A DNA stretch of 64,000 nt, taken from assembly GCF_051859025.1 (NCBI RefSeq), contig NZ_JBHYGL010000018.1, positions 11,017 through 75,016 of the forward strand, in the 5' to 3' direction. Each line of letters opens with the position of its first letter. The first letter of the stretch is position 1. Below the pieces are notes generated by a model. That model was given only the letters and a program-made list of their open reading frames with translations. It did not search any database and was not told the origin of the DNA. Positions 41,224 through 50,412 of this stretch are shown here, in pieces. The position numbers and the translations under genes were made by a program. This DNA is from Falsiroseomonas sp051859025 (GTDB lineage: Bacteria > Pseudomonadota > Alphaproteobacteria > Acetobacterales > Acetobacteraceae).

Positions 41224-42876
41224 ATGACCGCCCAAGGCCCCGCCTTCGATCCTGTCACGCTCCAGATACTCTGGAGCCGGCTGATCTCCATGGCGGATGA
41301 GGCCGCGGCGGCGCTGCTGCGCACCTCCTTCTCCACCATCGTCCGCGAATCCAATGATTTCGCGACGGTGCTCATGGACGCGGAGGGCAACAGCCTGGCG
41401 GAGAACAGCATCGGGATTCCGAGCTTCGTCGGCCTGCTGCCGAAGACGCTGCGCCACATGCTGGCGGAAATCCCGCTGGACGAACTGCGCCCGGGCGATT
41501 GCCTGATCACCAACGACCCGTGGATGGGCACGGGCCATCTGCTCGACATCACCATGGCCCAGCCGATCTTTCGCGGCGACAAGCTGGTGGGCTTCGCGGG
41601 CGCCACGTCCCACATGCCCGATATCGGCGGCACCCTCTGGTCCGCCGACTGCACGGAGGTGTTCGAGGAAGGGCTGCGCATCCCGCCCTCCAAATTCCTG
41701 ATCGAGGGCAAGGAGAATCGCGAACTCGCCCGCATCATCCGCGGCAATGTCCGCGTGCCGGACCAGGTGATGGGCGACATCCAGGCGCAGGTGACGGCCA
41801 CCAGCGTCTGCGCGCGGCGCGTGCTGGAATTCCTGGACGATACGGGGCTGGAGGATCTGGTCGCGCTCTCCGCCACGCTCCAGGCCCGCGCCGATGCCGC
41901 CATGCGCAAGGCGATCGCCGCGCTGCCGGACGGCACCTGGCACGGCACCGTCTACGCCGACGGGTACGAGGACCAGGAGACGCGCATCCAATGCGCGCTG
42001 ACCATCGCGGGCGACCAGCTTTCGGTTGACTACGCTGGCACCTCGCCCCAGATCGCACGCGGCCTCAACAGCGTGATGAATTACACCTACGCCTACACCG
42101 TCTATCCGCTGAAATGCGCGCTGGACCCGCTGACGCCTAGGAACGAGGGCAGCTACCGCGCCGTCAGCGTGGTGGCGCCGGAGGGCAGCATCCTCAACCC
42201 GCGCTGGCCGGCGGCGGTGAATGCGCGACACCTGACGGGGCTGTTCCTGTCCGGCGCGCTGTACCAGTGCCTGGCGCAGATCGTGCCGGGGATGGTGGTG
42301 GCGGATAGCGCGAGCCCGGCGCCTCGCCCGGTCTATACGGGCCGGGACAATAATGGCGACCGGTTCAGCCAGGTGCTGTTCGGCAGCGGCGGCATGGGCG
42401 CGGCGGCGCATCGCGATGGCCTCAACACCACCGCCTTCCCCACCAATTCCGGCTCCGGCTCCATCGAGGCCTTCGAGGCATCGGCGCCGATCCTGGTGTG
42501 GAAGAAGGATCTGATGCCCGACAGCGGCGGCCCCGGCCAGTTCCGCGGCGGCCTTGGCCAGGAGATCGAGCTGGAGGTGATGACGCAGGAAAGCGTGCGC
42601 CTGTCCCTCATCGCCGATCGCATGAAGCATCCCGCCGGCGGGCTCGATGGTGGGGAGGCCGGCGCGCCGGCGCTGGTGCAATTGCAGGATGGCCGCAAGC
42701 CGCATCCGAAGTCCCGCAGCACGCTGCAACCGGGGGACCGGCTGCTGATGCATCTCGGCGGTGGCGGCGGCTATGGCGACCCGCGGGCGCGCGATCCGGC
42801 AGCGGTGAAGCGCGACCTGGCTGATGGCTATGTCTCGCCCGAAGGGGCGCAACGCGATTACGGGGTGATGCCATGA
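41224..42876 (+). CDS. hyuB: Hydantoinase B/oxoprolinase subunit B family protein
   Basis: Large subunit of 550 residues of ATP-dependent hydantoinase/oxoprolinase/acetone-carboxylase type enzymes. Seen: LQILWSRLISMADEAAAALL, FSTIVRESNDFATVL, ITNDPWMGTGHLLDITM, DYAGTSPQIARGLNSVMNY, and the Gly-rich end LGGGGGYGDPRARDP. It should act with HyuA, coded two genes later, to open a cyclic amide using ATP. ATG 41224 follows AAGGA at a good distance. First gene of a five-gene operon in which every junction overlaps. Substrate (hydantoin, 5-oxoproline or other lactam) cannot be read. Confidence 0.92.
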   Translation: MTAQGPAFDPVTLQILWSRLISMADEAAAALLRTSFSTIVRESNDFATVLMDAEGNSLAENSIGIPSFVGLLPKTLRHMLAEIPLDELRPGDCLITNDPWMGTGHLLDITMAQPIFRGDKLVGFAGATSHMPDIGGTLWSADCTEVFEEGLRIPPSKFLIEGKENRELARIIRGNVRVPDQVMGDIQAQVTATSVCARRVLEFLDDTGLEDLVALSATLQARADAAMRKAIAALPDGTWHGTVYADGYEDQETRIQCALTIAGDQLSVDYAGTSPQIARGLNSVMNYTYAYTVYPLKCALDPLTPRNEGSYRAVSVVAPEGSILNPRWPAAVNARHLTGLFLSGALYQCLAQIVPGMVVADSASPAPRPVYTGRDNNGDRFSQVLFGSGGMGAAAHRDGLNTTAFPTNSGSGSIEAFEASAPILVWKKDLMPDSGGPGQFRGGLGQEIELEVMTQESVRLSLIADRMKHPAGGLDGGEAGAPALVQLQDGRKPHPKSRSTLQPGDRLLMHLGGGGGYGDPRARDPAAVKRDLADGYVSPEGAQRDYGVMP

Positions 42877-43841
42877 GCAACTTCACACGCCGTGCCTTGG
42901 TGGCCACCACGCTGTTCGCGCCCGCCGTGGCGCGGGCGCAGATTACGCGGCCCGTGCGCCTGATCGTCCCCTTCGCGGCGGGCGGCGGGTCCGACACGCT
43001 GGCGCGGCTGCTCTCCGTGCCGCTGAGCGAACGGCTCGGCCAGCCCGTGGTGGTGGAGAACCGCGCGGGCGCGGGCAGCCAGATCGGGGCAGAGGCGGTG
43101 ATGCGCAGCGCGCCGGACGGCACGACGCTGCTGCTGGGCGATACGCCCTTGGCCACCATCCCCGCCGTGCAGGTGGCCGGCGGCCGCCCCGCGCCCTTCG
43201 ATGCCGCCCGCGACTTCACAGCGGTCTCGGCGCTGGCCATCGCGCCCGCGCTGGTGGTGGTCGGCGGGCAATCCCGCTTCCGGACACTGACGGAGTTGCT
43301 GGCCGCCGCGCGCGCCAACCCGGCGGCGATCGACTTCGCCTCCGCCGGGGTCGCCAGCTCCACGCACCTGATCCTGGAACTGCTGCAGATGAGGGCCGGC
43401 GTGCGCGTGACGCATGTGCCCTATCGCGGCGCGGCGCCGGCGGTGCAGGACGTGCTGGCGGGGACGGTGCAGGCGACGATCATGGCGCTGGCGACGGCCG
43501 CGCCGCTGGTGCAGTCCGGCCAGATCCGCGTGATCGGCATCGCTGCGGAGCAGCGCATCGCCGCCATGCCCGATGTGCCGACACTGAAGGAACAGGGCGT
43601 CGATCTCGTCTCCGGCTTCTGGTGGGGCGTGCTCGGGCCGCTCGGCATCCCCGATCCCGTGCTGGCGCAACTCGTCACGGCCATCGAGGCCTCCATGGCC
43701 AGCGAGGCCATGACATCGCGCCTGCCCGCGCTCGGCCTCAATCGCCTGGCGCTCGGCCCCGCCGATTTCCGCGCGATGCTGGCTTCGGAGACGCGCCGCT
43801 GGGGAGAGGTTGTGCAGGCCGCGGGGATCAAGCCTGAATGA
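42873..43841 (+). CDS. Bug-family substrate-binding protein (third copy)
   Basis: Periplasmic binding protein of 322 residues. N-terminus FTRRALVATTLFAPAVARAQ is a twin-Arg-like signal with AQ cleavage. Core: LIVPFAAGGGSDTLARLL, VVVENRAGAGSQIGAEAV, HVPYRGAAPAVQDVL. It lies between hyuB and hyuA and overlaps both (ATGA), so it probably captures the substrate of this pathway or a carboxylate product. No TctAB-type permease is in the window. This placement inside a hydantoinase operon gives the best clue to the ligand class. Confidence 0.92.
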   Translation: MSNFTRRALVATTLFAPAVARAQITRPVRLIVPFAAGGGSDTLARLLSVPLSERLGQPVVVENRAGAGSQIGAEAVMRSAPDGTTLLLGDTPLATIPAVQVAGGRPAPFDAARDFTAVSALAIAPALVVVGGQSRFRTLTELLAAARANPAAIDFASAGVASSTHLILELLQMRAGVRVTHVPYRGAAPAVQDVLAGTVQATIMALATAAPLVQSGQIRVIGIAAEQRIAAMPDVPTLKEQGVDLVSGFWWGVLGPLGIPDPVLAQLVTAIEASMASEAMTSRLPALGLNRLALGPADFRAMLASETRRWGEVVQAAGIKPE

Positions 43842-45913
43842 GTGCGCCCCCTATCCGCATCGGCGTCGATGTCGGCGGCACCTTCACCGATTTCGTGCTG
43901 GTCGATGAGGCGCGGAGCCGCGTCCTCACCGGCAAGCGCCTGACCACCCCGGACGATCCCGGCCGCGCCATCCTGGAAGGGCTGGACCGGCTGCTGGCGG
44001 AAGCCGGCGTCGGCTTCGGCGATGTCCGCCAGATCGTCCATGGCACCACGCTGGTCACCAACATCGTGATCGAGCGCAAGGGCGCGCGCATCGGCCTTCT
44101 CACCACGCGCGGCTTCCGCGACAGCCTCGAGATGGGGCGGGAGATGCGCTACGATTTGTACGATTTGTTCCTCGACAAGCCGGAGCCATTGGTCCCGCGC
44201 CCGCGCCGCCTGGCGGTGACGCAGCGCCACGATGCACACGGCACCGAACGCCTGGCGCTGGCGGAGGATGAGGTGCGCGACGCCGCGCGTGCACTGAAGG
44301 CGCAGGGCGTGGAAGCGGTGGCCGTCTGCTTCCTGCACAGCTACCTCGACCCCGGCCATGAACGCCGCGCGGGCGCGATCCTGGCGGAAGAACTGCCCGG
44401 CGTGCCCGTCACGCTGTCCTCCGACGTCGCGCCGGAGATCCGCGAATATGAGCGTGCCAATACCGCCTGCGTGAACGCCTATGTCACGCCGCTGATGGAC
44501 CGCTACCTGGCAGTGCTGGAAGCCGCGCTGAAGGCGAAGGGGCTCGGCGGGCCGCTGCATTTGATGCTTTCCGCCGGCGGCATCGCGACCGTCGGCTATG
44601 CCCGCGCCAACCCGGTGCAGCTGATCGAAAGCGGCCCCGCCGCCGGCGCCACGGCGGCGATGCATCACGGTCGCATCGCCGGCGTCGCCGACATGATCTC
44701 CTTCGACATGGGCGGCACCACGGCCAAGATGTGCCTGGTGGAGAAGGGGGAGGCCGAGCATTCATCGACCTTCGAGGCCGCGCGCGTCCGACGCTTCCGC
44801 AAGGGATCGGGCCTGCCGCTGAAGGTGCCGGTGATCGACCTGATCGAGATCGGCGCCGGCGGTGGTTCCATCGCGCAGGTCAGCGCCATGGGGCTGCTGA
44901 CGGTCGGCCCCGAAAGCGCGGGATCGGTCCCCGGCCCCGTCTGCTATGCCCGTGGCGGCACGCATCCCACGGTCACGGATGCCGACCTGCTGCTGGGCTA
45001 CCTCTCCCCCGAGTATTTCCTCGGCGGCGAGATGGCGCTGGACCGCGCCGCGGTGGAACGCGCGATGGAGGAACATCTCGCGCGCCCGCTCGGCCTTTCC
45101 GTGCTGGAAGCGGCTGCCGGCATCCATGCCATCGTGAACGAGAACATGGCGGCGGCAACACGCATGTATGTCGCTGAGAAGGGCAGGGACCCCCGTCGCT
45201 ACGCCATGCTCGCCTTCGGCGGCGCGGGGCCGGTGCATGCCTATGGGCTGGCGAAGCTGCTGAAGCTGTCACGGGTGATCGTGCCGCAGGGCGCGGGCGT
45301 GGCTTCCGCGCTCGGCTTCCTTGTCGCGGCGCCGGCCATCGATCTCGTGCGATCCGGCGTGCAGCGCCTGAACGCGGTGGACTGGGCCTCCATCGCGCAA
45401 AAATTCGCCGCGATGGAGGCCGAGGCGCGGGCGATGCTGGAGGATGCGGGCGCCGCCCCGGGCGACGTGACGTTCCGCCGCAGCGTGGACATGCGCTACG
45501 CCGGCCAGGGCTTCGACATCGCCGTGCCGCTGCCCGCCGCGATCGATGCCGCCAGCGTCGAGACGGCCTTCCTCGACACCTACCAGCGCCTGTTCGACCG
45601 CCGCATCACGGGGGTGCCGATGGAGGTGCTGTCCTGGCGCCTCAACGCCACCGCATCCCGCCCCGGCGTGCCGGAGGCCAGTGCCGCTGGTGACGGCCAT
45701 TCGTTGAAGGGCGAGCGCCCCGTCTGGTTCCCCGAGACCGGCATGGCGCCCTGCCGCGTGCATGACCGCTACCGCCTGCGGCCCGGCGAACGCCATGCGG
45801 GGCCGGCGGTGGTGGAGGAACGCGAATCCACCATCGTCATCGGCCCCGATGCGACCTTCATGGCCGACAGCCACGGCAACATCCTCATCGACATCCAGGG
45901 AAACGCCCCATGA
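43838..45913 (+). CDS. hyuA: Hydantoinase A/oxoprolinase subunit A family protein
   Basis: ATPase-type subunit of 691 residues. It starts RIGVDVGGTFTDFVLVDE (phosphate-binding loop of the ASKHA-like fold, about 7-24), then IVHGTTLVTNIVIERKGA, GLLTTRGFRDSLEMGRE, DMISFDMGGTTAKMCLVEKG (second ATP site) and IGAGGGSIAQV. HyuA phosphorylates the amide for ring opening by HyuB. Both subunits are full length. Overlaps the Bug gene upstream and the aminotransferase gene downstream. The linked aminotransferase and TPP enzyme suggest that an amino acid or oxo acid is the product. Confidence 0.93.
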   Translation: MSAPPIRIGVDVGGTFTDFVLVDEARSRVLTGKRLTTPDDPGRAILEGLDRLLAEAGVGFGDVRQIVHGTTLVTNIVIERKGARIGLLTTRGFRDSLEMGREMRYDLYDLFLDKPEPLVPRPRRLAVTQRHDAHGTERLALAEDEVRDAARALKAQGVEAVAVCFLHSYLDPGHERRAGAILAEELPGVPVTLSSDVAPEIREYERANTACVNAYVTPLMDRYLAVLEAALKAKGLGGPLHLMLSAGGIATVGYARANPVQLIESGPAAGATAAMHHGRIAGVADMISFDMGGTTAKMCLVEKGEAEHSSTFEAARVRRFRKGSGLPLKVPVIDLIEIGAGGGSIAQVSAMGLLTVGPESAGSVPGPVCYARGGTHPTVTDADLLLGYLSPEYFLGGEMALDRAAVERAMEEHLARPLGLSVLEAAAGIHAIVNENMAAATRMYVAEKGRDPRRYAMLAFGGAGPVHAYGLAKLLKLSRVIVPQGAGVASALGFLVAAPAIDLVRSGVQRLNAVDWASIAQKFAAMEAEARAMLEDAGAAPGDVTFRRSVDMRYAGQGFDIAVPLPAAIDAASVETAFLDTYQRLFDRRITGVPMEVLSWRLNATASRPGVPEASAAGDGHSLKGERPVWFPETGMAPCRVHDRYRLRPGERHAGPAVVEERESTIVIGPDATFMADSHGNILIDIQGNAP

Positions 45914-46866
45914 CCAAATCCGCCAGCCACGCATGGCTCGATGGCAAGCTGGTGCCGTGGAGCGACGCGACGATCCACATATCCACCGAGGCCGTGCTGC
46001 GCGGTGAGAACGTCTTCGAGGGTATCCGCGCCTATTGGAACCCCGATGAAGGCCAGCTCTACGCCTTCCGCCACGCCGACCACATCGCCCGCCTGCGCCA
46101 GGGCGCGCATATCATGCGCATGGCCGTGCCCTACAGCGATGAGCAGATCGAGGCCGCGTCCCTCGACCTCATCCGCGCCTGCGGCTACCGGGAGAACATC
46201 CACTACCGCCCCGTCGTCTACTTCGCCGAGGGCGAACTCACGCATTACCTGCCGAGCGAGATCCGCACGGGCTTCTTCATCCTCGCCTTCCCGATGCCCT
46301 CCAAGCCCACCATCGAGACGGGCGTGAAATCCTGCGTCAGCACCTGGCGGCGCAATAGCGATATGGCCTCCCCTTCGAGGATCAAGGCCGGCAGCAACTA
46401 CCACAATTCGCGCCTGGCCTATGTCGAGGCGCGGCTGAACGGCTTCGGCCCGCCGGTGATGCTGAACGCCGCCGGCAAGGTCGCGGAAGGCCCGGGCGCC
46501 TGCATCATGATCGTCCGCCGCGGCAAGCTCATCACACCGCCCGTCACCGCCGACATCCTGGAGAGCATCACGCGGGAGACGGTGATGGAGCTGGCGGAGC
46601 GCGAGCTCGGCCTGACGGTGGTGGAGCGCGACATCGATCGGTCGGAATTGTACGTCTGCGAGGAAGCCTTCTTCTGCGGCAGCGGGGCGGAGGTCCTGCC
46701 CATCGCCTCGATCGACCATTACGACATCGGCGGCGGCAAGCCCGGCACCATCACGCGCCGCCTCCAGCAGATCTACTTCGACGTCGTGCGCGGCAAACTC
46801 GAAAAATACCGGCATTGGCTCACGCCGATTTATGGCGCCGAAACCGCGCGGCAGGCGGCGGAGTGA
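45910..46866 (+). CDS. ilvE: Branched-chain amino acid aminotransferase-like protein
   Basis: Fold type IV PLP aminotransferase of 318 residues, with IlvE-like lines: HAWLDGKLVPWSDATIH, RGENVFEGIRAYW, FRHADHIARLRQGA, the PLP Lys about 159 in SRIKAGSNYHNSRLA, GKVAEGPGACIMIV and CGSGAEVLPIASID. Its place between hyuA and a TPP enzyme argues for a catabolic or peripheral role, not only the house-keeping step. It may transaminate the amino acid freed by the hydantoinase. A second class IV aminotransferase lies at 10128-10994. Start and stop overlap both neighbours. Confidence 0.88.
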   Translation: MTKSASHAWLDGKLVPWSDATIHISTEAVLRGENVFEGIRAYWNPDEGQLYAFRHADHIARLRQGAHIMRMAVPYSDEQIEAASLDLIRACGYRENIHYRPVVYFAEGELTHYLPSEIRTGFFILAFPMPSKPTIETGVKSCVSTWRRNSDMASPSRIKAGSNYHNSRLAYVEARLNGFGPPVMLNAAGKVAEGPGACIMIVRRGKLITPPVTADILESITRETVMELAERELGLTVVERDIDRSELYVCEEAFFCGSGAEVLPIASIDHYDIGGGKPGTITRRLQQIYFDVVRGKLEKYRHWLTPIYGAETARQAAE

Positions 46867-48527
46867 TGGGGCGCAGCGTCGGTCGCCTGGTCGCGGAAAG
46901 CCTCGCCGCGCAGGGCGTGGACCTGATGTATTGCGTGCCGGGCGAGAGTTTCCTCGGCCTGACCGATGCGCTGGTGGATGTGCCGCAGCTTCGGCTGGTG
47001 GTCTGCCGGCATGAGGGTGGTGCGGCCTATATGGCGGTGGCCGATGGGCGGATGCGGGCGGGCAGGGCGGGGGTCTGCCTGGTCTCCCGCGGGCCCGGCG
47101 TCTCCAACGCCATGATCGGGCTGCACACGGCGCATCACGACGCGGTGCCGATGGTGCTGCTGATCGGCCAGGTGGAGCGGCGCGAGCGCGGGCGGATGGC
47201 GCTGCAGGAACACGATTACGGCAAGCTGCTGGCCGACATCACCAAGGCGGTGATCAATGTGGACCTGCCGAGCCAGGCCAGCGAGGCGGTGGCGCGCGCC
47301 TTCCATTTGGCCGAATCCGGCACGCCCGGCCCCGTCGCGGTGGTCTTCCCCGAGGATGTGCTGGACGAGGCCGCGGATGATCTGCCCCTGGCGAAGCCCC
47401 GCCCCCGCGCCACGCCCGGGCCTTCACCCGCGCAGATGGACGATCTGGCGCAGCGCCTGGCCGCGGCGCAGCGCCCGCTGGTGCTGGTGGGCGGCGCGAT
47501 GGATGGGCCGCCGGAGACGCTGGATTCGCTGCGGCGATTCGCGGAGGCCTGGAGCCTTCCCGTCTCCCCCACCCATCGCCGTCCGCATCTGTTCGACAGC
47601 CACCACCCGAACTACGCCGGCTATGTCGGCAACCGCGTGCAGCCGCGCCTGATGGCGGAGATGCGGGAGGCCGATCTGCTGATCGCACTCGGCGAGCGCA
47701 TGACCGATGTGGTGAGCCAGTCCTGGACCTGGCCGACCGCGCCCGATCCGCAGATGCCCTTCGTCCATGTCTGGCCGGACCCCTCGGAGCTGAACCGCGT
47801 CTGGCGCGCGGACCTTGCAATCTGCGCCGATCCCGCCGCGGTGGTCGAGGCGCTGCTGGAACGCAAGCCCTCGCACCCCTCGGGCCGTCTGGCCTGGATC
47901 GCCCGGCTGCACGCCATCCACCGGGAGCTGACGGTGCCGAGTTGGGAGGCCGCGCCGGATGGCGTGAACTTCGCCGCGGTCTGCGTGGGTGTGGCGGAAC
48001 GCATGGCCGCCGATGCCGTGCTGACGACCGATGCCGGCAATTTCACCAGCTTCGTCCACCGGCACATTCCCTTCCGGCCGGGCCAGATCTTCCTGGGCTC
48101 CGCCGTCGGCGGCATGGGGGCTGGGATGCCGATGGCCGTCGCCGCCAGCATCCGCCACCCCGGCCGCCAGGTGATCGCGGTGGCGGGCGATGGCGGCGCG
48201 CTGATGACGGGGAACGAGATCGCCACCGCCATGCGCCACCAGGCCGCGCCGGTGCTGCTGATCCCGGACAACCGGACCTATGGCTCCATCGGCATGCATC
48301 ACGAGAACCGCTATCCCGGCCGGCCCTTCGCCAATGCCGCTGATCTCGTGAACCCCGATTTCGCCGCCTGGGGCCGCGCCTTCGGGGCGGAGGGGTTCAC
48401 CATCCGCACCGAGGACGATATCGGCCCGGTCCTCGACGCCGCGCTGGCGCCGCGGAGTGTGCCGGCGGTGGTGCATGTGCATGCCTCCGCCCTGCAGATC
48501 ACGGCCTTCCGGCGCCGGAAGGGGTAG
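46866..48527 (+). CDS. Thiamine-pyrophosphate-dependent enzyme (acetolactate-synthase-like)
   Basis: TPP enzyme of 553 residues, in the usual three domains. PYR domain with the catalytic Glu about 50 in VCRHEGGAAYM; central domain PLVLVGGAMDGPPETLDSL; PP domain with the TPP motif AGDGGALMTGNEIATAMRH ... PDNRTYGSIG. It resembles ALS large subunits but has no regulatory partner gene, so a decarboxylase or carboligase for an oxo acid is more likely. As last gene of the hyuB operon it may use the oxo acid made by the aminotransferase. ATG 46866 shares a base with the previous stop. Converges with the radical SAM gene. Confidence 0.88.
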   Translation: MGRSVGRLVAESLAAQGVDLMYCVPGESFLGLTDALVDVPQLRLVVCRHEGGAAYMAVADGRMRAGRAGVCLVSRGPGVSNAMIGLHTAHHDAVPMVLLIGQVERRERGRMALQEHDYGKLLADITKAVINVDLPSQASEAVARAFHLAESGTPGPVAVVFPEDVLDEAADDLPLAKPRPRATPGPSPAQMDDLAQRLAAAQRPLVLVGGAMDGPPETLDSLRRFAEAWSLPVSPTHRRPHLFDSHHPNYAGYVGNRVQPRLMAEMREADLLIALGERMTDVVSQSWTWPTAPDPQMPFVHVWPDPSELNRVWRADLAICADPAAVVEALLERKPSHPSGRLAWIARLHAIHRELTVPSWEAAPDGVNFAAVCVGVAERMAADAVLTTDAGNFTSFVHRHIPFRPGQIFLGSAVGGMGAGMPMAVAASIRHPGRQVIAVAGDGGALMTGNEIATAMRHQAAPVLLIPDNRTYGSIGMHHENRYPGRPFANAADLVNPDFAAWGRAFGAEGFTIRTEDDIGPVLDAALAPRSVPAVVHVHASALQITAFRRRKG

Positions 48528-48530
48528 ACG

Positions 48531-49667
48531 CTACAGCAGTTCCAGCTGCCTCGCCGCCATGGCGCCGGGCACCTTGAACTGCGTGCAGTCCAGCGACGCG
48601 CTGAAGCTGTTCTGGACGGCCCGGCCTGTATAGCCGCGGCCATCCAGCCCGAAGCGGCGCAGCGCCAGCTTGAAGCGCTGCGCCAGCAGATCGGCATAGG
48701 GACCAGTGCCGGTCTGCCGCGCACCGAAGCGGCTGTCATAGAGCTGACCGCCCCGCGTCTCCCGCACCAAAGCCAGGACGCGGGCGGCGCGTTCGGGGTG
48801 GTGCTCGGCCAGCCAGGCCTCGAACATCGCCTTGATCTCGAGTGGCAGGCGCAGCAGCACGTAGCCCGCCCGCGTGGCGCCGGCGCGGGCGCTGGCTTCC
48901 AGGATGCGCTCCAACTCCGCGTCGTTCAGCCCCGGTATCATCGGCGCCGCCAGCACGCCCACGGGGATGCCGGCCTTCGCCAGTTCCGTGATCGCGCCCA
49001 GGCGCTTCAGCGGCGATGCCGCGCGCGGTTCCATCACCCGCGCGAGCTTCATGTCGAGCGTGGTGACGGAGAGGCAGACATGCACCAGGTTCCGCGCCGC
49101 GAGCCGCTGGAGGATGTCGATGTCCCGCACCACCCCCGCGCCCTTGGTGACGATGGTGACGGGGTGGCCGAATTTTTCCAGGATCTCCAGCGTGCGGCGG
49201 GTGATCCCCAAGGTCCGCTCAACGGGCTGGTAGGGGTCGGTGTTCGCCCCCAGCGCCACCGGCTTCGCCTCGTAGCCCGGCTTGGAAAGCTCCTTCTCCA
49301 GCAGCGCCGGCAACTCCGGCTTGAACATCAGCCGGGTCTCGAAATCGAGGCCCGGGGACATGCCGACATAGGCATGGGCAGGGCGCGCATAGCAGTAGAC
49401 GCAGCCATGCTCGCAGCCGCGATAGGGGTTCAGCGAGCGGTCGAAGCCGATATCCGGGCTGTCGTTCCAGGACAGCGCGGATTTCGCGTGGTCCTTCGTC
49501 AGCGTGGTCGGCAACGGCGGCATGTCCGCGAATTCCGCGGCCAGCGTGCCCCAGCCATCGTCCCACGCCTCCGTCCGCGTGCTTTCATAGCGCACGGCGG
49601 GGTTGGTGACGGCGCCCCGGCCCTTGCGGGCCAGGGAGGGCACACCGGAAGCTCCCCCATCAGGCAT
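48531..49667 (-). CDS. PA0069-family radical SAM protein
   Basis: Radical SAM enzyme of 378 residues. SLNPYRGCEHGCVYCYARP gives Cys85, Cys89 and Cys92 (CxxxCxxC) for the 4Fe-4S cluster. Also seen: VALGANTDPYQPVE, VTIVTKGAGVVRD, HVCLSVTTLD and GIPVGVLAAPMIPGLND. This is the PA0069/SplB-like COG1533 group, whose physiological reaction is unknown. The C-terminal part GGQLYDSRFGARQTG is typical. Upstream 73 bp separate it from the divergent glycosyltransferase gene. Confidence 0.9.
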   Translation of the reverse strand: MPDGGASGVPSLARKGRGAVTNPAVRYESTRTEAWDDGWGTLAAEFADMPPLPTTLTKDHAKSALSWNDSPDIGFDRSLNPYRGCEHGCVYCYARPAHAYVGMSPGLDFETRLMFKPELPALLEKELSKPGYEAKPVALGANTDPYQPVERTLGITRRTLEILEKFGHPVTIVTKGAGVVRDIDILQRLAARNLVHVCLSVTTLDMKLARVMEPRAASPLKRLGAITELAKAGIPVGVLAAPMIPGLNDAELERILEASARAGATRAGYVLLRLPLEIKAMFEAWLAEHHPERAARVLALVRETRGGQLYDSRFGARQTGTGPYADLLAQRFKLALRRFGLDGRGYTGRAVQNSFSASLDCTQFKVPGAMAARQLELL

Positions 49668-49740
49668 CGTCGGGTCCTTCGATTTCCTGGTTTGTTCTCA
49701 CGGAAGGTGGGGTATCCCCGGGCAGTGCGTCAAGAACAAA

Positions 49741-50412
49741 ATGCGAATTGAAGGCCTCTCGATCGTGATTCCAGTGCTGGAGGCGGCGGCCACGCTGCCC
49801 GCCACGCTGGCCGCGCTGGGTGGCCAGGACATCATCCTCGCCGATGCCGGCAGCACGGATGGCACGGCCGCGGTGGCGCGGGCCGCGGGCGCGCGCGTGG
49901 TGCAGGCCCCGCGCGGCCGGGGCAGCCAGATCGCCGCGGCAATCGAGGCCGCCGCAGGCCCCTGGCTGCTGCTGCTGCACGCCGATACCCGCCTGGCGCC
50001 GGGCTGGGAGCAGGCGGTCCGCGCCGCCATGCGCGACCCCACCCGCGCCTGGCATTTCGCCTTCGCCCTCGATGACGAATCGCCCGCCGCGCGCCGGCTG
50101 GAACGCGCCGTCGCCTGGCGCTGCCGCTGGCTTGGCCTGCCCTATGGCGACCAGGGGTTGCTGATCCATCGCGACCTGCTGCGCGCCGTCGGCGGCATGC
50201 GCCCGCTGCCGCTGATGGAGGATGTGGACCTCATCCGCCGCCTCGGCCGCGCCCGCATCGGCGCCATGCCCGTCGCGGCGGTGACGAGTGCCGCGCGATT
50301 CCGGCGGGATGGCTACCTGCGCCGGTCCGCGAGGAACCTTCTCTGCCTCACCCTCTGGTTCGCCGGCGTCCCGCCCGCCACCATCGCGCGACTCTATCGG
50401 GGGCGGGGATGA
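49741..50412 (+). CDS. TIGR04283-type glycosyltransferase
   Basis: GT-A fold family 2 glycosyltransferase of 223 residues: LSIVIPVLEAAATLPATL, IILADAGSTDGTA, LLLLHADTRL (DxD-like metal site) and YGDQGLLIHRDLL. TIGR04283 proteins are labelled 'arsenosugar biosynthesis glycosyltransferase' because some sit in arsenic clusters. Here the partner TIGR04282 gene follows by overlap, but no arsM, arsS or ars operon gene is in the window. The start 49741 (MRIEGLS) is firm, as upstream frame sequence is not family-like. The name should be used with care. Confidence 0.85.
   Translation: MRIEGLSIVIPVLEAAATLPATLAALGGQDIILADAGSTDGTAAVARAAGARVVQAPRGRGSQIAAAIEAAAGPWLLLLHADTRLAPGWEQAVRAAMRDPTRAWHFAFALDDESPAARRLERAVAWRCRWLGLPYGDQGLLIHRDLLRAVGGMRPLPLMEDVDLIRRLGRARIGAMPVAAVTSAARFRRDGYLRRSARNLLCLTLWFAGVPPATIARLYRGRG

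Noticed and set aside
49734..49748. GAAC-AAAATGC-GAAT over the start of the TIGR04283 gene, close to an SOS box.
   Set aside because: One half-site is GAAT, not GAAC, and there is no CTAAA element beside it. I treat it as chance.
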